This document shows, in pieces, positions 39,646-49,666 of a stretch of 64,000 nt of DNA. The stretch is from contig CM114273.1 in assembly GCA_050084515.1 (NCBI GenBank), forward strand, positions 8,990,001 through 9,054,000, read 5' to 3'. The stretch's first letter is position 1, and the number at the start of each line of letters is the position of its first letter. The notes beneath the pieces are model-generated. The model was not told where the DNA came from. It saw only the letters and a list, made by a program, of their open reading frames with translations, and did not search any database. Both the position numbers and the translations under genes were made by a program. The DNA comes from Blasia pusilla (lineage: Eukaryota > Marchantiophyta > Marchantiopsida > Blasiales).

Positions 39646-40787
39646 TGCAAGCAGGATTACGCGTGCAGCAGTACCTATACGTTGGGATTGATGATGTTGC
39701 AAGGCACGCTTCACTTCTTCATGTGGCGCAATTAAGCCTCCGATTTTCCGACTTGTTGTCTGCGTCTGCTATCCACGGGTACCAGAGTTCCCTACCGAGG
39801 GACATTTTATTGCTATGGGCGCAAGACTTGGAGTGGGTAGGGACCATAGACTTGGTCATTGCTGATAAGCCGTGTTAGGGCCAGTCAAGTGTTGGACGGG
39901 GTACCGGATTAGCTGACTCTCGGTCCATGTTATTTTGGGAGATGATGCGGATCTTGCAACAGTTACAAGAGCATGAGTCTGGTTCTTCAAGATACATTCT
40001 GGAGAACGTGCCAATTTTGGGCGATTTGAGGTCCCGCGTGGTGACGAGTGCACATCAAGTGCGCGCATAGATCGGCCAGACAGTGTTGTTGGATACGGCA
40101 AATATAGGTTCACGAGCACATCGCCCGCATCTTTGGTGGACCAACTTGGTGCCACATGAGGTTTTTCCAAGGGCATATGCGAGAGTTGAGCGCCCCTCCG
40201 ATTTGTTGGTGGATTCTATACTGGATCCAGGTCATCGATTACAGGCAGTAGGACACGATGATCGACCTCCGTTGATTATTGTGAAGAGAATTGGCATACC
40301 ATGGGTAGCCTTTCCCACATTTGTGAGTTTTCCCGCTTCCTATGCCTTCAAGGAGGCCGGATCTAGCTTGGTTTGGGATGATCAAGTACAACGGTTGGTG
40401 GAGCCCAGCACCGATGAGCTAGAGCGAGCGATGGGATTCCCCACAGGAGTGATGGCAGTACCGTCACTATCAAGGGCATCACGACGTCATGTCTTGGATC
40501 AGGCGATGAACCTGATTTGCTTGACATGGATTTTCAGCTTAGGAGTAGCTGAGCAGCGTTATTTGCGGATGCGACAGATCACAGCTGTTGCTTTGGTGAG
40601 CCCCATGCCTATCGAGATGCTTGAGGTAGTGGTTGGAGACGATACCCGAGGAGATCAACACAACAGGGGTGATTGGGAGAGATACCCTTGGACTTCTTGG
40701 GATATTTTCCAGGTACGTCAGGAGACGATAGCCACAGCATCGAGCGTGGTTTTGGATACTGCACGTGGAGGAGATCAAAGTTTATAG
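39646..40787 (+). pseudogene. Copy B DNMT3-like methyltransferase, main part
   Basis: Continues motif I with LQAGLRVQQYLYVGIDDVAR, then SASAIHGYQSSLPRDILLLW. Motif IV is IDLVIADKPC followed by TAG (39876-39878) where copy A has CAG (Gln). RYILENVPILGDLRSR (VI) and HRPHLWWTNLVPHEVF follow, then RPPLIIVKRIGIPWVAFPTF, ERAMGFPTGVMAVPSLS and RRHVLDQAMNLICLTWIFSL. The long downstream frame (40083-40787) is open. The catalytic Cys is present, but the next codon is a stop and GGW is changed to ADK. Confidence 0.85.
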
Positions 40788-40959
40788 TTGGCTGCAGGGG
40801 GAAGCAGTCGAGTTTTATTTTCCGAGATGGGGTTCCACCATAGCAACCACCAACACCCGCGCTGGAGAGTCCTACCATAGTCACGATGGAGACTTGATAG
40901 CGAGATATGGGTCCTAAGTTGACAAGAGGAGAGCGGCGCCGGATACATTAGTTCCTTAG

Positions 40960-42890
40960 GAGTTATAGCAGTTATTTTGCATTTAGCATGCATGATTTGG
41001 GTACGTTGAAGGGTCCAGGGATCCCCATTGAGTTTTCAAGGGACACGCCGTTCTTTCAACAACCCTACAGGTAATATGACATTGAGAGGAATCTGATTCA
41101 GAGTAGGAGCCAAGACTTGGTTGGAGCAGGACTAGTGGAGATGTCGCATGGAGAGTATGCATCTGCCACTGTCATGCCCGCCAAGAAGGATATGCATGGC
41201 AAGTGGACGGATAGGCGGATATGTGGAGATTTCCGACCTATCAATTGACAAACGAAGTCCGATAGATATGCCATGCCTACCCCTAAGGAGATCTTTGATG
41301 CTATTGGGCATGCAAAGGTCTTCAGTTCGTTAGATCTTTGATCCGGATACCATCAGATGCCTATCACATTGGAGGATAGGCAGAAGATGGAATTTTGGGG
41401 CATCAATCCTCACGGGAAGGATTGCTTGTACTAGTGGCGATTCTTACTATTTGGGTTAAAGAATATCTCGGTTGAGTTTCAAAGGGTCATTGATAGGATC
41501 TTGGCAGCTCTGGATTTTGCTAGGTGTTATATTGATGGCATCGTAGTCTTTAGCGCCATGGTTGAGGAGCATGAGTGTCGCGACCCTGATGACCAAACGA
41601 GTGCCAAAGCGGAACATCGGAACATTAGCGGGCTTACGCTAAGATGGTTTGCGCGTTGGAGAAGTCTCGAAGAAGAGACAAGAGACGAGACGCAAGCAAG
41701 GCTTCGCATTTCAGATGTTGTGGTCGCGACCGAGAAACCTGGACCAATCGCGGAATAAGAGTTGAAAGGAGTTGAGTCTAGAAAGTGGGTTGCCAAAGGA
41801 AGGAATCCGGATTTGGAACGCCACTAGCGTTTGAGAGTTTCCGACTGTCTTTATAACCATAACTTTTAGCTCCAAGATGCGTTTGGATTAAACAAGGGTG
41901 CATTGGAAGGCTTATGGAAAGTCGGTTCAAACGCACTAAAGATCTCTGCAAACGCATAAGAAGCGGCTGAGAAACAACCCGGAAACAATTGTAAGTAGAG
42001 TCGGGTTGAGGGCCACAATGAAGGGCCGACCCTCCTTTTCCAAAGGGGGGGTTATTGGAGAACCCTAGAAGTACTAGTAAGGGGGAAGGTCTCCGAGAGT
42101 ACTTGGAACTCGAACCCCACTTTGGGCGCCATGGGGCGGCTCAAGGGCATGGAACGGATCGAGAGTTTGGGGTTGGGTTGGAAAACCTGAACCAAGTCTA
42201 CGGAAGCGATTTTAGACATCCCTCTTGGATTTCACCCCGCAACTCAATTACTTGGGTCTCGGTTTGGAACTCGCACGAGGTCCGTTGAACAATTGGGATC
42301 GCTAGGCACGCAAGTGCCATTTTAGGTTCTTGGACTAATCAGGAAGTCTGTTCCAAGTCCTGAAGGACTTGCCATGTTTTGGAAACTAGGAATTAAGGAA
42401 GGTTGAGCTTGATGAGACGCCGAGTTGAGAACTCGGTGGGTTGGAACGCTGGTTGGCTAACGAGAGTGCGTATTTGGGTGCAGATCAGCGATGAGATCGT
42501 GTCCTACTGAACGTACACTTCCGCAACACTAAAGATTGACGTTCAAGGAGAGTAGGGGTGCGACAATGAGCCACATCAAGAGGAAGTGTTTAGGGTTTAG
42601 GGTTGGAGTTACATGGGATAAAGCTACATCCAGGCAAGTGCAAGTTCTTCTATGACCAGATTGAGTACCTTGATCATACGATATATCCAAAGGGCCTTGG
42701 TGTGCAAGAGACAAATGTAGAGGCTATTTCACGTATTCCACGCCTTATAGATGTGAGTAGAGTTCGATCATTCATGGGATTAGAAAACTTCTATTGACGG
42801 TACGTTAAGGATTTCAGTTTGATTGCAAAGCCATTAACATTTCTGACCAAGATGGATTAGGGGTGGCACTGGGGGGATGAGCAGGAGAGA
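40960..42890 (+). pseudogene. Copy B reverse transcriptase, split by a solo LTR
   Basis: The first part shows MHDLGTLKGPGIPIEFSRDT, VGAGLVEMSHGEYASATVMP, KDMHGKWTDRRICGDFRPIN, FSSLDL then TGA, and ARCYIDGIVVFSAMVEEHE (YIDG at 41528-41539). At 41576 a foreign LTR interrupts. RT resumes after 42570 with IKLHPGKCKFFYDQIEYLDH, then SRVRSFMGLENFY. The TGA and YIDG match copy A, not copy C. Confidence 0.8.
41576..42565. repeat. Solo LTR of an unrelated retrotransposon, with 5-bp target duplication
   Basis: A 990-bp insert begins TGTCGCGACCCTGATG and ends GAGAGTAGGGGTGCGACA, giving TGTCGC...GCGACA ends. It is flanked by the perfect 5-bp direct repeat ATGAG (41571-41575 and 42566-42570). It splits copy B's RT exactly between codons that are continuous in copies A and C. 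It has no coding domain and no similarity that I can see to the family's own LTR. TG...CA ends and a 5-bp duplication identify it as a solo LTR left by recombination. Confidence 0.9.
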
Positions 42891-43340
42891 GCATTTCAAC
42901 TGCTCAAGGACCGATTGACATCCGCATCCATATTCAGGAGATCGATCAAGGGGCGTCCTTTCCAATTTCATACCGATTGGAGCATGTTGGGGCTTGGAGC
43001 CGTGCTCACCGAGCTTGACGATGATGGTAGAGAGTTCGTGGTGGCTTACGCTAGTCGCTCGAACAACGCTGCAGAGGCGAAGTATAGCTTGTATGAGGGT
43101 GAGTGCTTGGCTGCGGTGTGGGCTATTGCACATTTTAGGTGTTATTTATTCGGCGACCCCTTTACCATCATTATTGATCATCAACCACTTAAGTGGTTGA
43201 TGGAGTCCGACAAGCTTACAGGGAAGCTTGTGAGGTGGGCTCTTTTGTTGCAAGAGTATGACTTCCAGGTGGTGCATAGACCTAGGATGCTCAACCAAGA
43301 TGCAGATGGGTTGAGATGTAACCCATGCCCGAGTCAGTGA
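42890..43340 (+). pseudogene. Copy B RNase H
   Basis: The frame 42915-43340 carries FRRSIKGRPFQFHTDWSMLG, LDDDGREFVVAYASRSNNAA, YEGECLAAVWAIAHFRCYLF, FTIIIDHQPLKWLMESDKLT and YDFQVVHRPRMLNQDADGLR. It is the best preserved RNase H of the three copies, with its catalytic acids kept, and open for 141 residues. Confidence 0.85.
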
Positions 43341-44658
43341 GATATGATTGGAGCTCATTAGTACGGTAAGAGTGATGGAGAGTTGGTGCTACGATGGCAC
43401 GCGTCAGCCTATTTGGGCTTGTTGGGTATGGAGAGCCAGATTGCTAAGATTTTGATGGCTAGGTCTGATGGAGAGTCCTTAGATCTAGAGGCCGGTGAGG
43501 AGATGATAGGTGGCTGAGACATTCACAACGATGGAGTGGTCTTGGAGTATTTGCGTATTGGCAACATTGCGAGGAAAGTGGGTGCTAGAGAGCGGGATCG
43601 GATCCTACAGCAATCCAGACGGTTTCGGTGGGAGGGGACATATGTGTTGCACGTTTGGCAGGATGGTAGAGTACATGTAGTGCCTCATCCTTCACAGAGA
43701 GCACATTTGGTGCATCATGCCCATGAGGAGTTGGGTCATTTTGGAGTGAAATAGACGTACAGCTTGCTCCAGATACAGTATTGGTGGCGAGGCATGCAGA
43801 CTGGCATTCAACAGTTTGTTGCCAAGTGCATGGTGTGTGATCGGGTCAGAGCATCATTCAATGCTCTGACTCCACAATTGCATCATCCATACTTCCGATT
43901 ATGGGTTTAGGTTATAGATGGAGTTTGGATTTTGCAGGATCTTTACCTTTGACGGAGCGCCATAGTCGTTATGTGTTGGTGATGGTCGAGCACTTCTCGA
44001 AGTGGATAGAGTTGATTGCATTGTCTGACAAAGCGAGTGAGGGAGTACAACATGCCTTTTTAGATCAAGTGCTGAGTCATTACGGCGCGCTAGCTGAGGT
44101 GTTGATAGACTAGGGTGGAGAGTTTTGCCGGGAGTTTCAAGCCTTGTGCGATCAGGCATCGATCATCCACCGCACCACTTCCCAAGATCATCATGAGGCA
44201 GATGGACTAATGGAAAGGGTTGGGTGAAGAGAGTATTGCACAAGTATGGCTTGTAGAGAGCTCACCCAGGAGATGGGGACCGTTAGTTGCCGTGGTTGGC
44301 GATGGAATACAGATTCAGCAAGCAGACATCCTTAGCATCTTTCTCACCGTACTTGCTACTTCATGGCCGAGAGCCAAATTTTCCTACGACCATTTTCCGA
44401 GATGTTGATGAGGTGTTGAACCTTGATGACCCTGATGTATGGATGCGAGCATGTTCTCAGAGGGCTAAGATTTTTTGGAGAGTGATGCTCCTAGCGTTTG
44501 AGAACTTGATGATTGCACAACATCGGGATACGTTGAGGTATGTGTCTATTTAAGGAGGTGGTTATTGACCTACTTTTTGGGTGTTTTATCAAGGAGACTA
44601 TGTCTACTTGTAGCATACGACACCCACAATGTTGGATGTGATTGTAGGGTGCACCATC
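43340..44658 (+). pseudogene. Copy B integrase, 3' truncated
   Basis: 43536-43754 has the zinc domain start (HPSQRAHLVHHAHEELGHFG), followed after a TAG by QIQYWWRGMQTGIQQFVAKC and MVCDR. 43901-44113 has MGLGYRWSLDFAGSLPLTER (first Asp), HFSKWIELIALSDKASEGVQ and EVLID, then a stop replacing a residue of the second Asp region. 44287-44553 has FSPYLLLHGREPNFPTTIFR. The copy ends at 44658, so any PHD finger is lost. It continues in sequence type with copies A and C. Confidence 0.8.
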
Positions 44659-44681
44659 CAAGGTTGCACGGAAATGGACAA

Positions 44682-44700
44682 GTCCGTCCATGGGACGGAC
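44682..44700. repeat. Short palindrome at the hAT-2 left end
   Basis: GTCCGTCC (44682-44689) and GGACGGAC (44693-44700) are perfect 8-bp inverted arms around a 3-nt loop, 23 bp inside the proposed terminus. Subterminal palindromes of this kind may be transposase or small-RNA features; this is inference. Confidence 0.7.
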
Positions 44701-44779
44701 ATTTCTGAACATGACCACGGACATGCAAAACCGGTCGCGAGCCCCAATTTTTTTGGCACCCGGGTCGACAGCACAGGCT

Positions 44780-45480
44780 CCACCCGTGGGAACATTTTTG
44801 AGCTCTGATGTAGGGTGCGGGCCAAGGCGAGCGCCACGCGCGGGAAATCGACGCTACGTGGGATAATGGCGGGCTTGACGGGCGCTACCACGCAGGCTGA
44901 GGGCGGACTCAAAGCGGGCCAGGCGGGCTTGCGGGCTAAGGGTGGATGTAGCGCGGGCTTCTATTGAGCTTGCGGGCCAAAGGCGGGTTGGGGGGCGGGC
45001 TAAAGGTGGGCTTACGGGCCACGTGGGCAAATCTGGGCCAGGCGGGCAGGGTGCGGGTCAAGCGCGGGTAGGGGGCGAGCAAGGTAGGCAGTGGGCGGGC
45101 CGCAGGCAAGGGCGCCTAGGCCTCTCAACGCGGCCTAGGCGGGAAAGGGGCGGGCTCAACGCGGACCAGGCAAGTCGGGTTTGGGACAGGCATGGGGGCA
45201 GGGAGGGGGCGGATCCAACGCGAGCTGGAAGGAGGCCAAGCGGGCAAGGGGCGGGTCGAGGTGGGCTCACTACGGGCTTGGTGGCATGGATTAGGGGCGG
45301 GTTGGGGGCGAGTCCAGCGTGGGCTAGAGTGGGCCAGATGGGCTTAGAGCGGGCCGAGCATTGGCCAGGTCGGCAACGGGCCGGCCGAGTGTGGGCTAGG
45401 GGCAGGCGGAGAGCGGGCAGGGGGCGAGCCAGTGTAGGTCAAGCGGACTCTACGCCGGCCAGTCGGGCAAGTGGCGGAAA
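44780..45480. repeat. GC-rich low-complexity leader built from GGGC/GCGGGC words
   Basis: About 700 bp dominated by words such as GCGGGCTAAGG, GGGCCAGGCGGGC, GGGGGCGGGC and GCGGGCAGGG, in sharp contrast to the AT-rich sequence around it. Long Gly/Arg/Ala-rich open frames across it, for example 186 codons on the plus strand, are composition artefacts. The plus strand is G-rich with many runs of three to six G and could form quadruplexes. It lies between the hAT-2 terminus and its promoter. Confidence 0.75.
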
Positions 45481-45890
45481 AGGTAGGCTTTTGGCGCTTT
45501 GAAAAGATGAATGGCACGGTTATAATGGGTGTTAATTGCGATTTGTGTAGGGGGGAGATGTTTGACGGCTTGAGGGGTTGGAATAGGGTGGTTGAAGTAG
45601 AGAATAAGTTAGTTAGAAATGAGAATAATTGGAGAAAGAGAGGATAGTATTCGTGTAGAGAGGAAGGAGAGTGTTAAAATTGAATTTGCATAGGGTGGTT
45701 AAACTAGAAAGTAGGTTAGTTGGGAATAAAAGTAGGTAACACTTTAGGATATGTGAAAAAAGAATATGATAGGAGGACAAATTTTGTTTATTCTAAATGG
45801 TGATTAATGGAGATGGCTTAATAATAAATTCTAAGTAGAGGTAGATGATATGGGGAGTTGGAAAGGTTCATTGCCTCCCTTTCATCCTCC

Positions 45891-45900
45891 CTATATAAAC
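45891..45900 (+). promoter_or_regulatory. TATA box for the hAT-2 transposase gene
   Basis: CTATATAAAC is a strong plant TATA match. It is followed about 30 bp later by a pyrimidine-rich stretch (TTCTATACCCTCACTATC) suitable for transcription start. No other gene lies between it and the transposase exons that begin about 450 bp downstream. The intervening 45.9-46.3 kb is probably leader and intron. Confidence 0.55.
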
Positions 45901-46359
45901 TTGCTCATTTCTTCTATACCCTCACTATCTTATTCCTTCCTTCATGTGTCACTCTCTACTGTGGAAGTTTTTTTTCTCCATAGATAGTTGAGCTTGATAA
46001 GTGAGAATATGTTTCGCCACTAGAAAACCCTGATAATTTAAGATATCTCGGTTATCTAGGCTAGCATTTGATCTTTCTTACTCATAGGTAGTGTTCCAAG
46101 TTTATCATTGGAGCATTCACGAACAATATTTGGTGTATTTGCATATAATTTACCGGTCGATATATTTATTATTGACATTGTAACATTGTTGCGAATTATC
46201 CAAATATTGTTGGGTAGGTGTTAGTGTCTGCCTGTGTTAGTCTTCATTATCAAATTAAGCCAGAGAGCTCCAACAGATCGTGGAGGAATATTGGGAAGAA
46301 GTATAGAGTGAAGGTGGAACATCAAGCAGATTGCAGTGTAAGTATAGTCCCTCTGTTGT

Positions 46360-48925
46360 GAAAACCTATCATAGCACTCAGATCGTGGAGCATTTTACAC
46401 AAGAGAGACGAAAGACAAAGGATGGGAATTATGATATCCATCATGCCAAATCATGTGTGAAGGTCCCTCCTAGCGTGCAACGGGATCTCTGAAAATCGAT
46501 ACTGATGGGAAATGGACAAAGGAGGGAAGCGAGACCCTCAAGTGAAGTTGAGGAGACGACGCCATTACAAATAGTTTCTTAACACATAGGAAATAGTGTT
46601 CATGTTGTGTCAAGTGTTGATGGGGTTGCGGACATGCCACCATGTGACACTCTCGAGGAATGCATAGGAGTTGTTGGGCCAATGCAAGGAAGTAGTAGTT
46701 ATGGGAAAAACGAGCCAATGTGAGGGATTCTTTCAACATGCAAGGAATAGAAGTTGCAAATGACATGTGGGCAAAGTGTTTCTATGAATGTGGAATACCA
46801 TTCAACGTAGTACGACAAGATGTTTTCAAAGAAGCTATTTTGGCAACAACAAAGATGAAGGGTTACTCTGGTCCTAGTTACAATTCGTTCCGCACCACCC
46901 TACTTGAGAAACATATGAGGAAGGTGAAGGAAAGGGTGGGTATCATATTGGATAATTTGCGTTTGGGGGCCACGATCATCACGAATTCTTGGACCAATGT
47001 AAGGAGTGAGTCTTTAGTGAACATTATGGTCGCGTGTCCACAAGATGAGGTTATGATTGAGTCGGTAGACACTAAGGGGGAATCCCAAACGGCTGAATGG
47101 TCGGCAGGTCACATAGAGACGACCATCATGCGCATTGGTCCCAAAAAATTGTTGCAACTAGTGACAGACAATGCTAGCAATGAGCAAGCAGCAAGGAAAC
47201 TAATTGAAGCAAAGTTTCCTCATATTCTTTGGGGTGGATGCGTATCACATTCTCTTGATCTAGTATGCAAAGAATGGCGCCATAGGTGGACGGGATTTTT
47301 TCACAAGCTCGTGAGATGGTAGTATTTTTGGAGACTAGAACTTGGGTGATGGCCAAATTCATGGAAACCAATCTTGTGAAGAGACGATTGTTGCTTCTTG
47401 CAAACACACGCTTTGCTACAAACTTTATCATGTTGGGACGTGTCTTAGAATTGAGGGAAGTGTTCCATGCCATGGTTGCCATAAATGCTTTTAGGGAGTA
47501 TTTCAATGGGAGGGATGCGAGGCAAAGCGAGAAGGCATGAGAAATTGAGATTATTTTTGGATACAAGGTGCAGCTTTGCCAACTAGTGTTCTTTTGAGAG
47601 AGTGCAATGGTCATAAAGCAATGACGGGGCGTATTTATCGTTGTATATTTGAGATAATAGAAGAGACCCGTTCTTTTCGAGTAACCCCATGGCCAAGCGT
47701 GGGTGGAAGGCATCCGGGTTTTTTATGACAATATCGAGAGCTACGGAAATGGTCAATGTTGTCAACCAAAGAATAATAGTTGGCAAAGCCGTAGCCAAAA
47801 ATCCCCACCTTGTATCCAAAAATCATGATTGGCCATATTAGTCTCAATTTCTCTTGCCTTCTTCTCCCTTTGCCTTACATCCCTTCCATTGAAATACTCC
47901 CTAAAAGCATTTGTGGCAACCATAGCATGGAACACCCCCTCAATTCTAAGAAATGTCCCAACATGATAAAGTTTGTAGCAAAGCGTGTGCTTGCAAGAAG
48001 CAACAATTGTCTCTTCAGAGGATTGGTTTCCATGAATTTGGCCATCACCCAAGTTCTAGTCTCCACAAATACTACCATCTCACGAGCTTGTGAAAAAATC
48101 ATGTCCACCCAGGGCACTATTTTTTGCTTTTAGGGAGTATTTCAATGGGAGGGATGCAAGGCAAAGGGAGAAGGCACGAGAAATTGAGACTATTGTGGCC
48201 AATCATGATTTTTGGATACAAGGTGGGGAGTTCTTTGTTGCGGCTTTGCCAACTATTAATCTTTGAATTCTAGGCAATGGGCACTTATCCACAACAAGTT
48301 ATATGCAATAGGGTACATTCTCGCCCCTTACAATCTTCTTGATAGTGTGCAAGACGTCACTTCAAATGCTGAGTGCATGAGAAATTTCAAACAATATGTG
48401 AAACTCTATGCAAAGGGGGTGCATGGCCTCAATGTCATGGAGGCAATTTCTTTTGTAGGTACTTATTTGCGAGAGTTGGGCAACATTGTGAACCGTGAGG
48501 AAGTATTTGTGGATGAGTTTGGTAAGGAAGTCGTCGATTCACTTAGTCCCTGTGATTGGTGGAGCATGCCCACGGTCAAGGTGCACCAATATTGCGCTAT
48601 GTGGCTAAGTCTGTATTAGCACAAGTGGTTTCTTCCTCTTCAACTGAGAGAAATTGGAGTAGTTATGGTTTTATCCACAACAAGCATAGGAATAAACTGA
48701 CCAATGAGCGTGCTAGGGATTTGGTGTACATCTACACAAACTCAAGGTTTGGAGATAAGGGTTTTTTCTCGGAAATCAAAACAAGGACTCTTGTACGAGG
48801 AATACTTTTTTTGAAAGGGATGGACAAGAACAAGCTAGGAGGGTTGTACAAGATGGTAGTGAGTCTAGCTTACATGCACAAAAGTGTGATGGTGATCGTG
48901 AAGATAACCTCGATTGTAAGATGAG
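46360..48925 (+). pseudogene. hAT-2 transposase (BED-like start, DUF659, hAT dimerisation)
   Basis: 46370-46490 can be read as YDIHHAKSCVKVPPSVQRDL, like the end of a BED finger. 46720-47322 has NDMWAKCFYECGIPFNVVRQ, YSGPSYNSFRTTLLEKHMRK, LGATIITNSWTNVRSESLVN (DUF659), KLLQLVTDNASNEQAARKLI and LWGGCVSHSLDLVCKEW. 48556-48760 has AKSVLAQVVSSSSTERNWSS and HNKHRNKLTNERARDLVYIY, the dimerisation end. Between these, an inverted duplication scrambles the reading frame (47290-48250). The plant hAT order is clear, but the gene cannot make a normal protein. Confidence 0.8.
47290..48250. repeat. Inverted duplication inside the hAT-2 transposase
   Basis: The plus-strand segment at about 47300-47545 (coding FSQAREMVVFLETRTWVMAK and VFHAMVAINAFREYFNGRD) recurs in reverse complement at about 47855-48105, with about 5-10% differences. 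Its last part (TAGGGAGTATTTCAATGGGA) recurs a third time in direct orientation at 48134 onward and leads back into transposase sequence. The result is a fold-back structure with a loop of about 310 bp. Confidence 0.85.
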
Positions 48926-48943
48926 GACCTAGAGGATCTGGAT

Positions 48944-49402
48944 GTGCTATCTGGAAATTATGGCATGGTTGGCACCGAAGGAAGTCAGGATACTCATATC
49001 GGAAACACTCAAAATGTTGACTCCGACAGGCCTGGAAGAGACAAAGATGACGATGTAATGGAACATTCGATTCGAGAGCACGCCGATAAGAAACAAAGGA
49101 GGACCTCAAAAGAAGTGAATCTACCAGGCACTTCAGCTAACACAACCTACAATCCTTAGACTGTTGCACAAGTAGGAATTCAAAATTATTCCATCGAGTC
49201 TTGTGAACCTATGCAAGATTCTCCTCCACAATCTTTGAACGTTCAAAGAGTGGACTTAGTTGATGAGCCTAATGATAATGATGTTCTCATACCTATTGTT
49301 CCAAACTCTCAACCCATCAATCATGGCATGGATAGTTCATACATCTCCTCCGATGATGAAACAATTACCGTAGGAAATCATCGCCGATCCACCCAACTTT
49401 GA
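48944..49402 (+). pseudogene. hAT-2 transposase acidic C-terminal tail
   Basis: Two frames (48944-49159 and 49211-49402) are rich in Asp, Ser and Asn, with a short basic patch (DKKQRRTSKEVN) and VDEPNDNDVLIPIVPNSQPI. Such low-complexity tails after the dimerisation region are common in DUF659-type hAT proteins. There is no recognisable domain. They follow the transposase with about 20 bp between the frames, one of which ends in a stop. Confidence 0.4.
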
Positions 49403-49666
49403 ACTCTTGAGCCGCCAAATTACCGCCTACATCTTAATCCACCGGACCCAACCTCAGACCTAGACTAGTAGAGTAATTTGTGACTTTAGCGAAACATAGT
49501 AGTAAATAGTCCTATCAAAACTTCTTTTCTAAATACTATTTCACGAATGTCATTTTCAAAGAATCCCTTTTTGTAACATTTTTGCTAATAAAGCAATGTT
49601 TTTGACATTGATGGTGAAATTGGAAAGTATGAATTTGTGGAGTGAATTTATTTTCTAGGTAGACCC

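Larger units (their letters stand above)
39643..44658 (+). mobile_element. Ty3/gypsy copy B, right part (methyltransferase to integrase)
   Basis: Copy B resumes after copy C at 39643 (TTTTGCAAGCAGGATT) and continues through methyltransferase, RT, RNase H and integrase to about 44658. There it breaks inside the integrase C-terminus (DVIVGCTI) at the sequence CAAGGTTGCACGG. A 990-bp foreign solo LTR lies in the RT (41576-42565). Frames are broken by several stops and indels. Confidence 0.85.
44659..49440 (+). mobile_element. hAT-2 element (DUF659-type transposase), rearranged
   Basis: It begins at CAAGGTTGCACGGAAATGG, which cuts copy B's integrase and resembles the termini of plant hAT elements. 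A GC-rich leader (about 44780-45480), a TATA box (45891) and a transposase gene follow (about 46360-48925, with an acidic tail to 49400). The left 8 bp (GCACCATC) should be the target duplication, but I could not find it or an inverse terminus on the right. The right end is therefore unresolved or lost, possibly near the satellite. Confidence 0.55.

Noticed and set aside
44942-45502. 186-codon open frame rich in Gly, Arg and Ala
   Set aside because: It lies wholly in the GGGC-word low-complexity block, the other strand is also open, and no domain is present.
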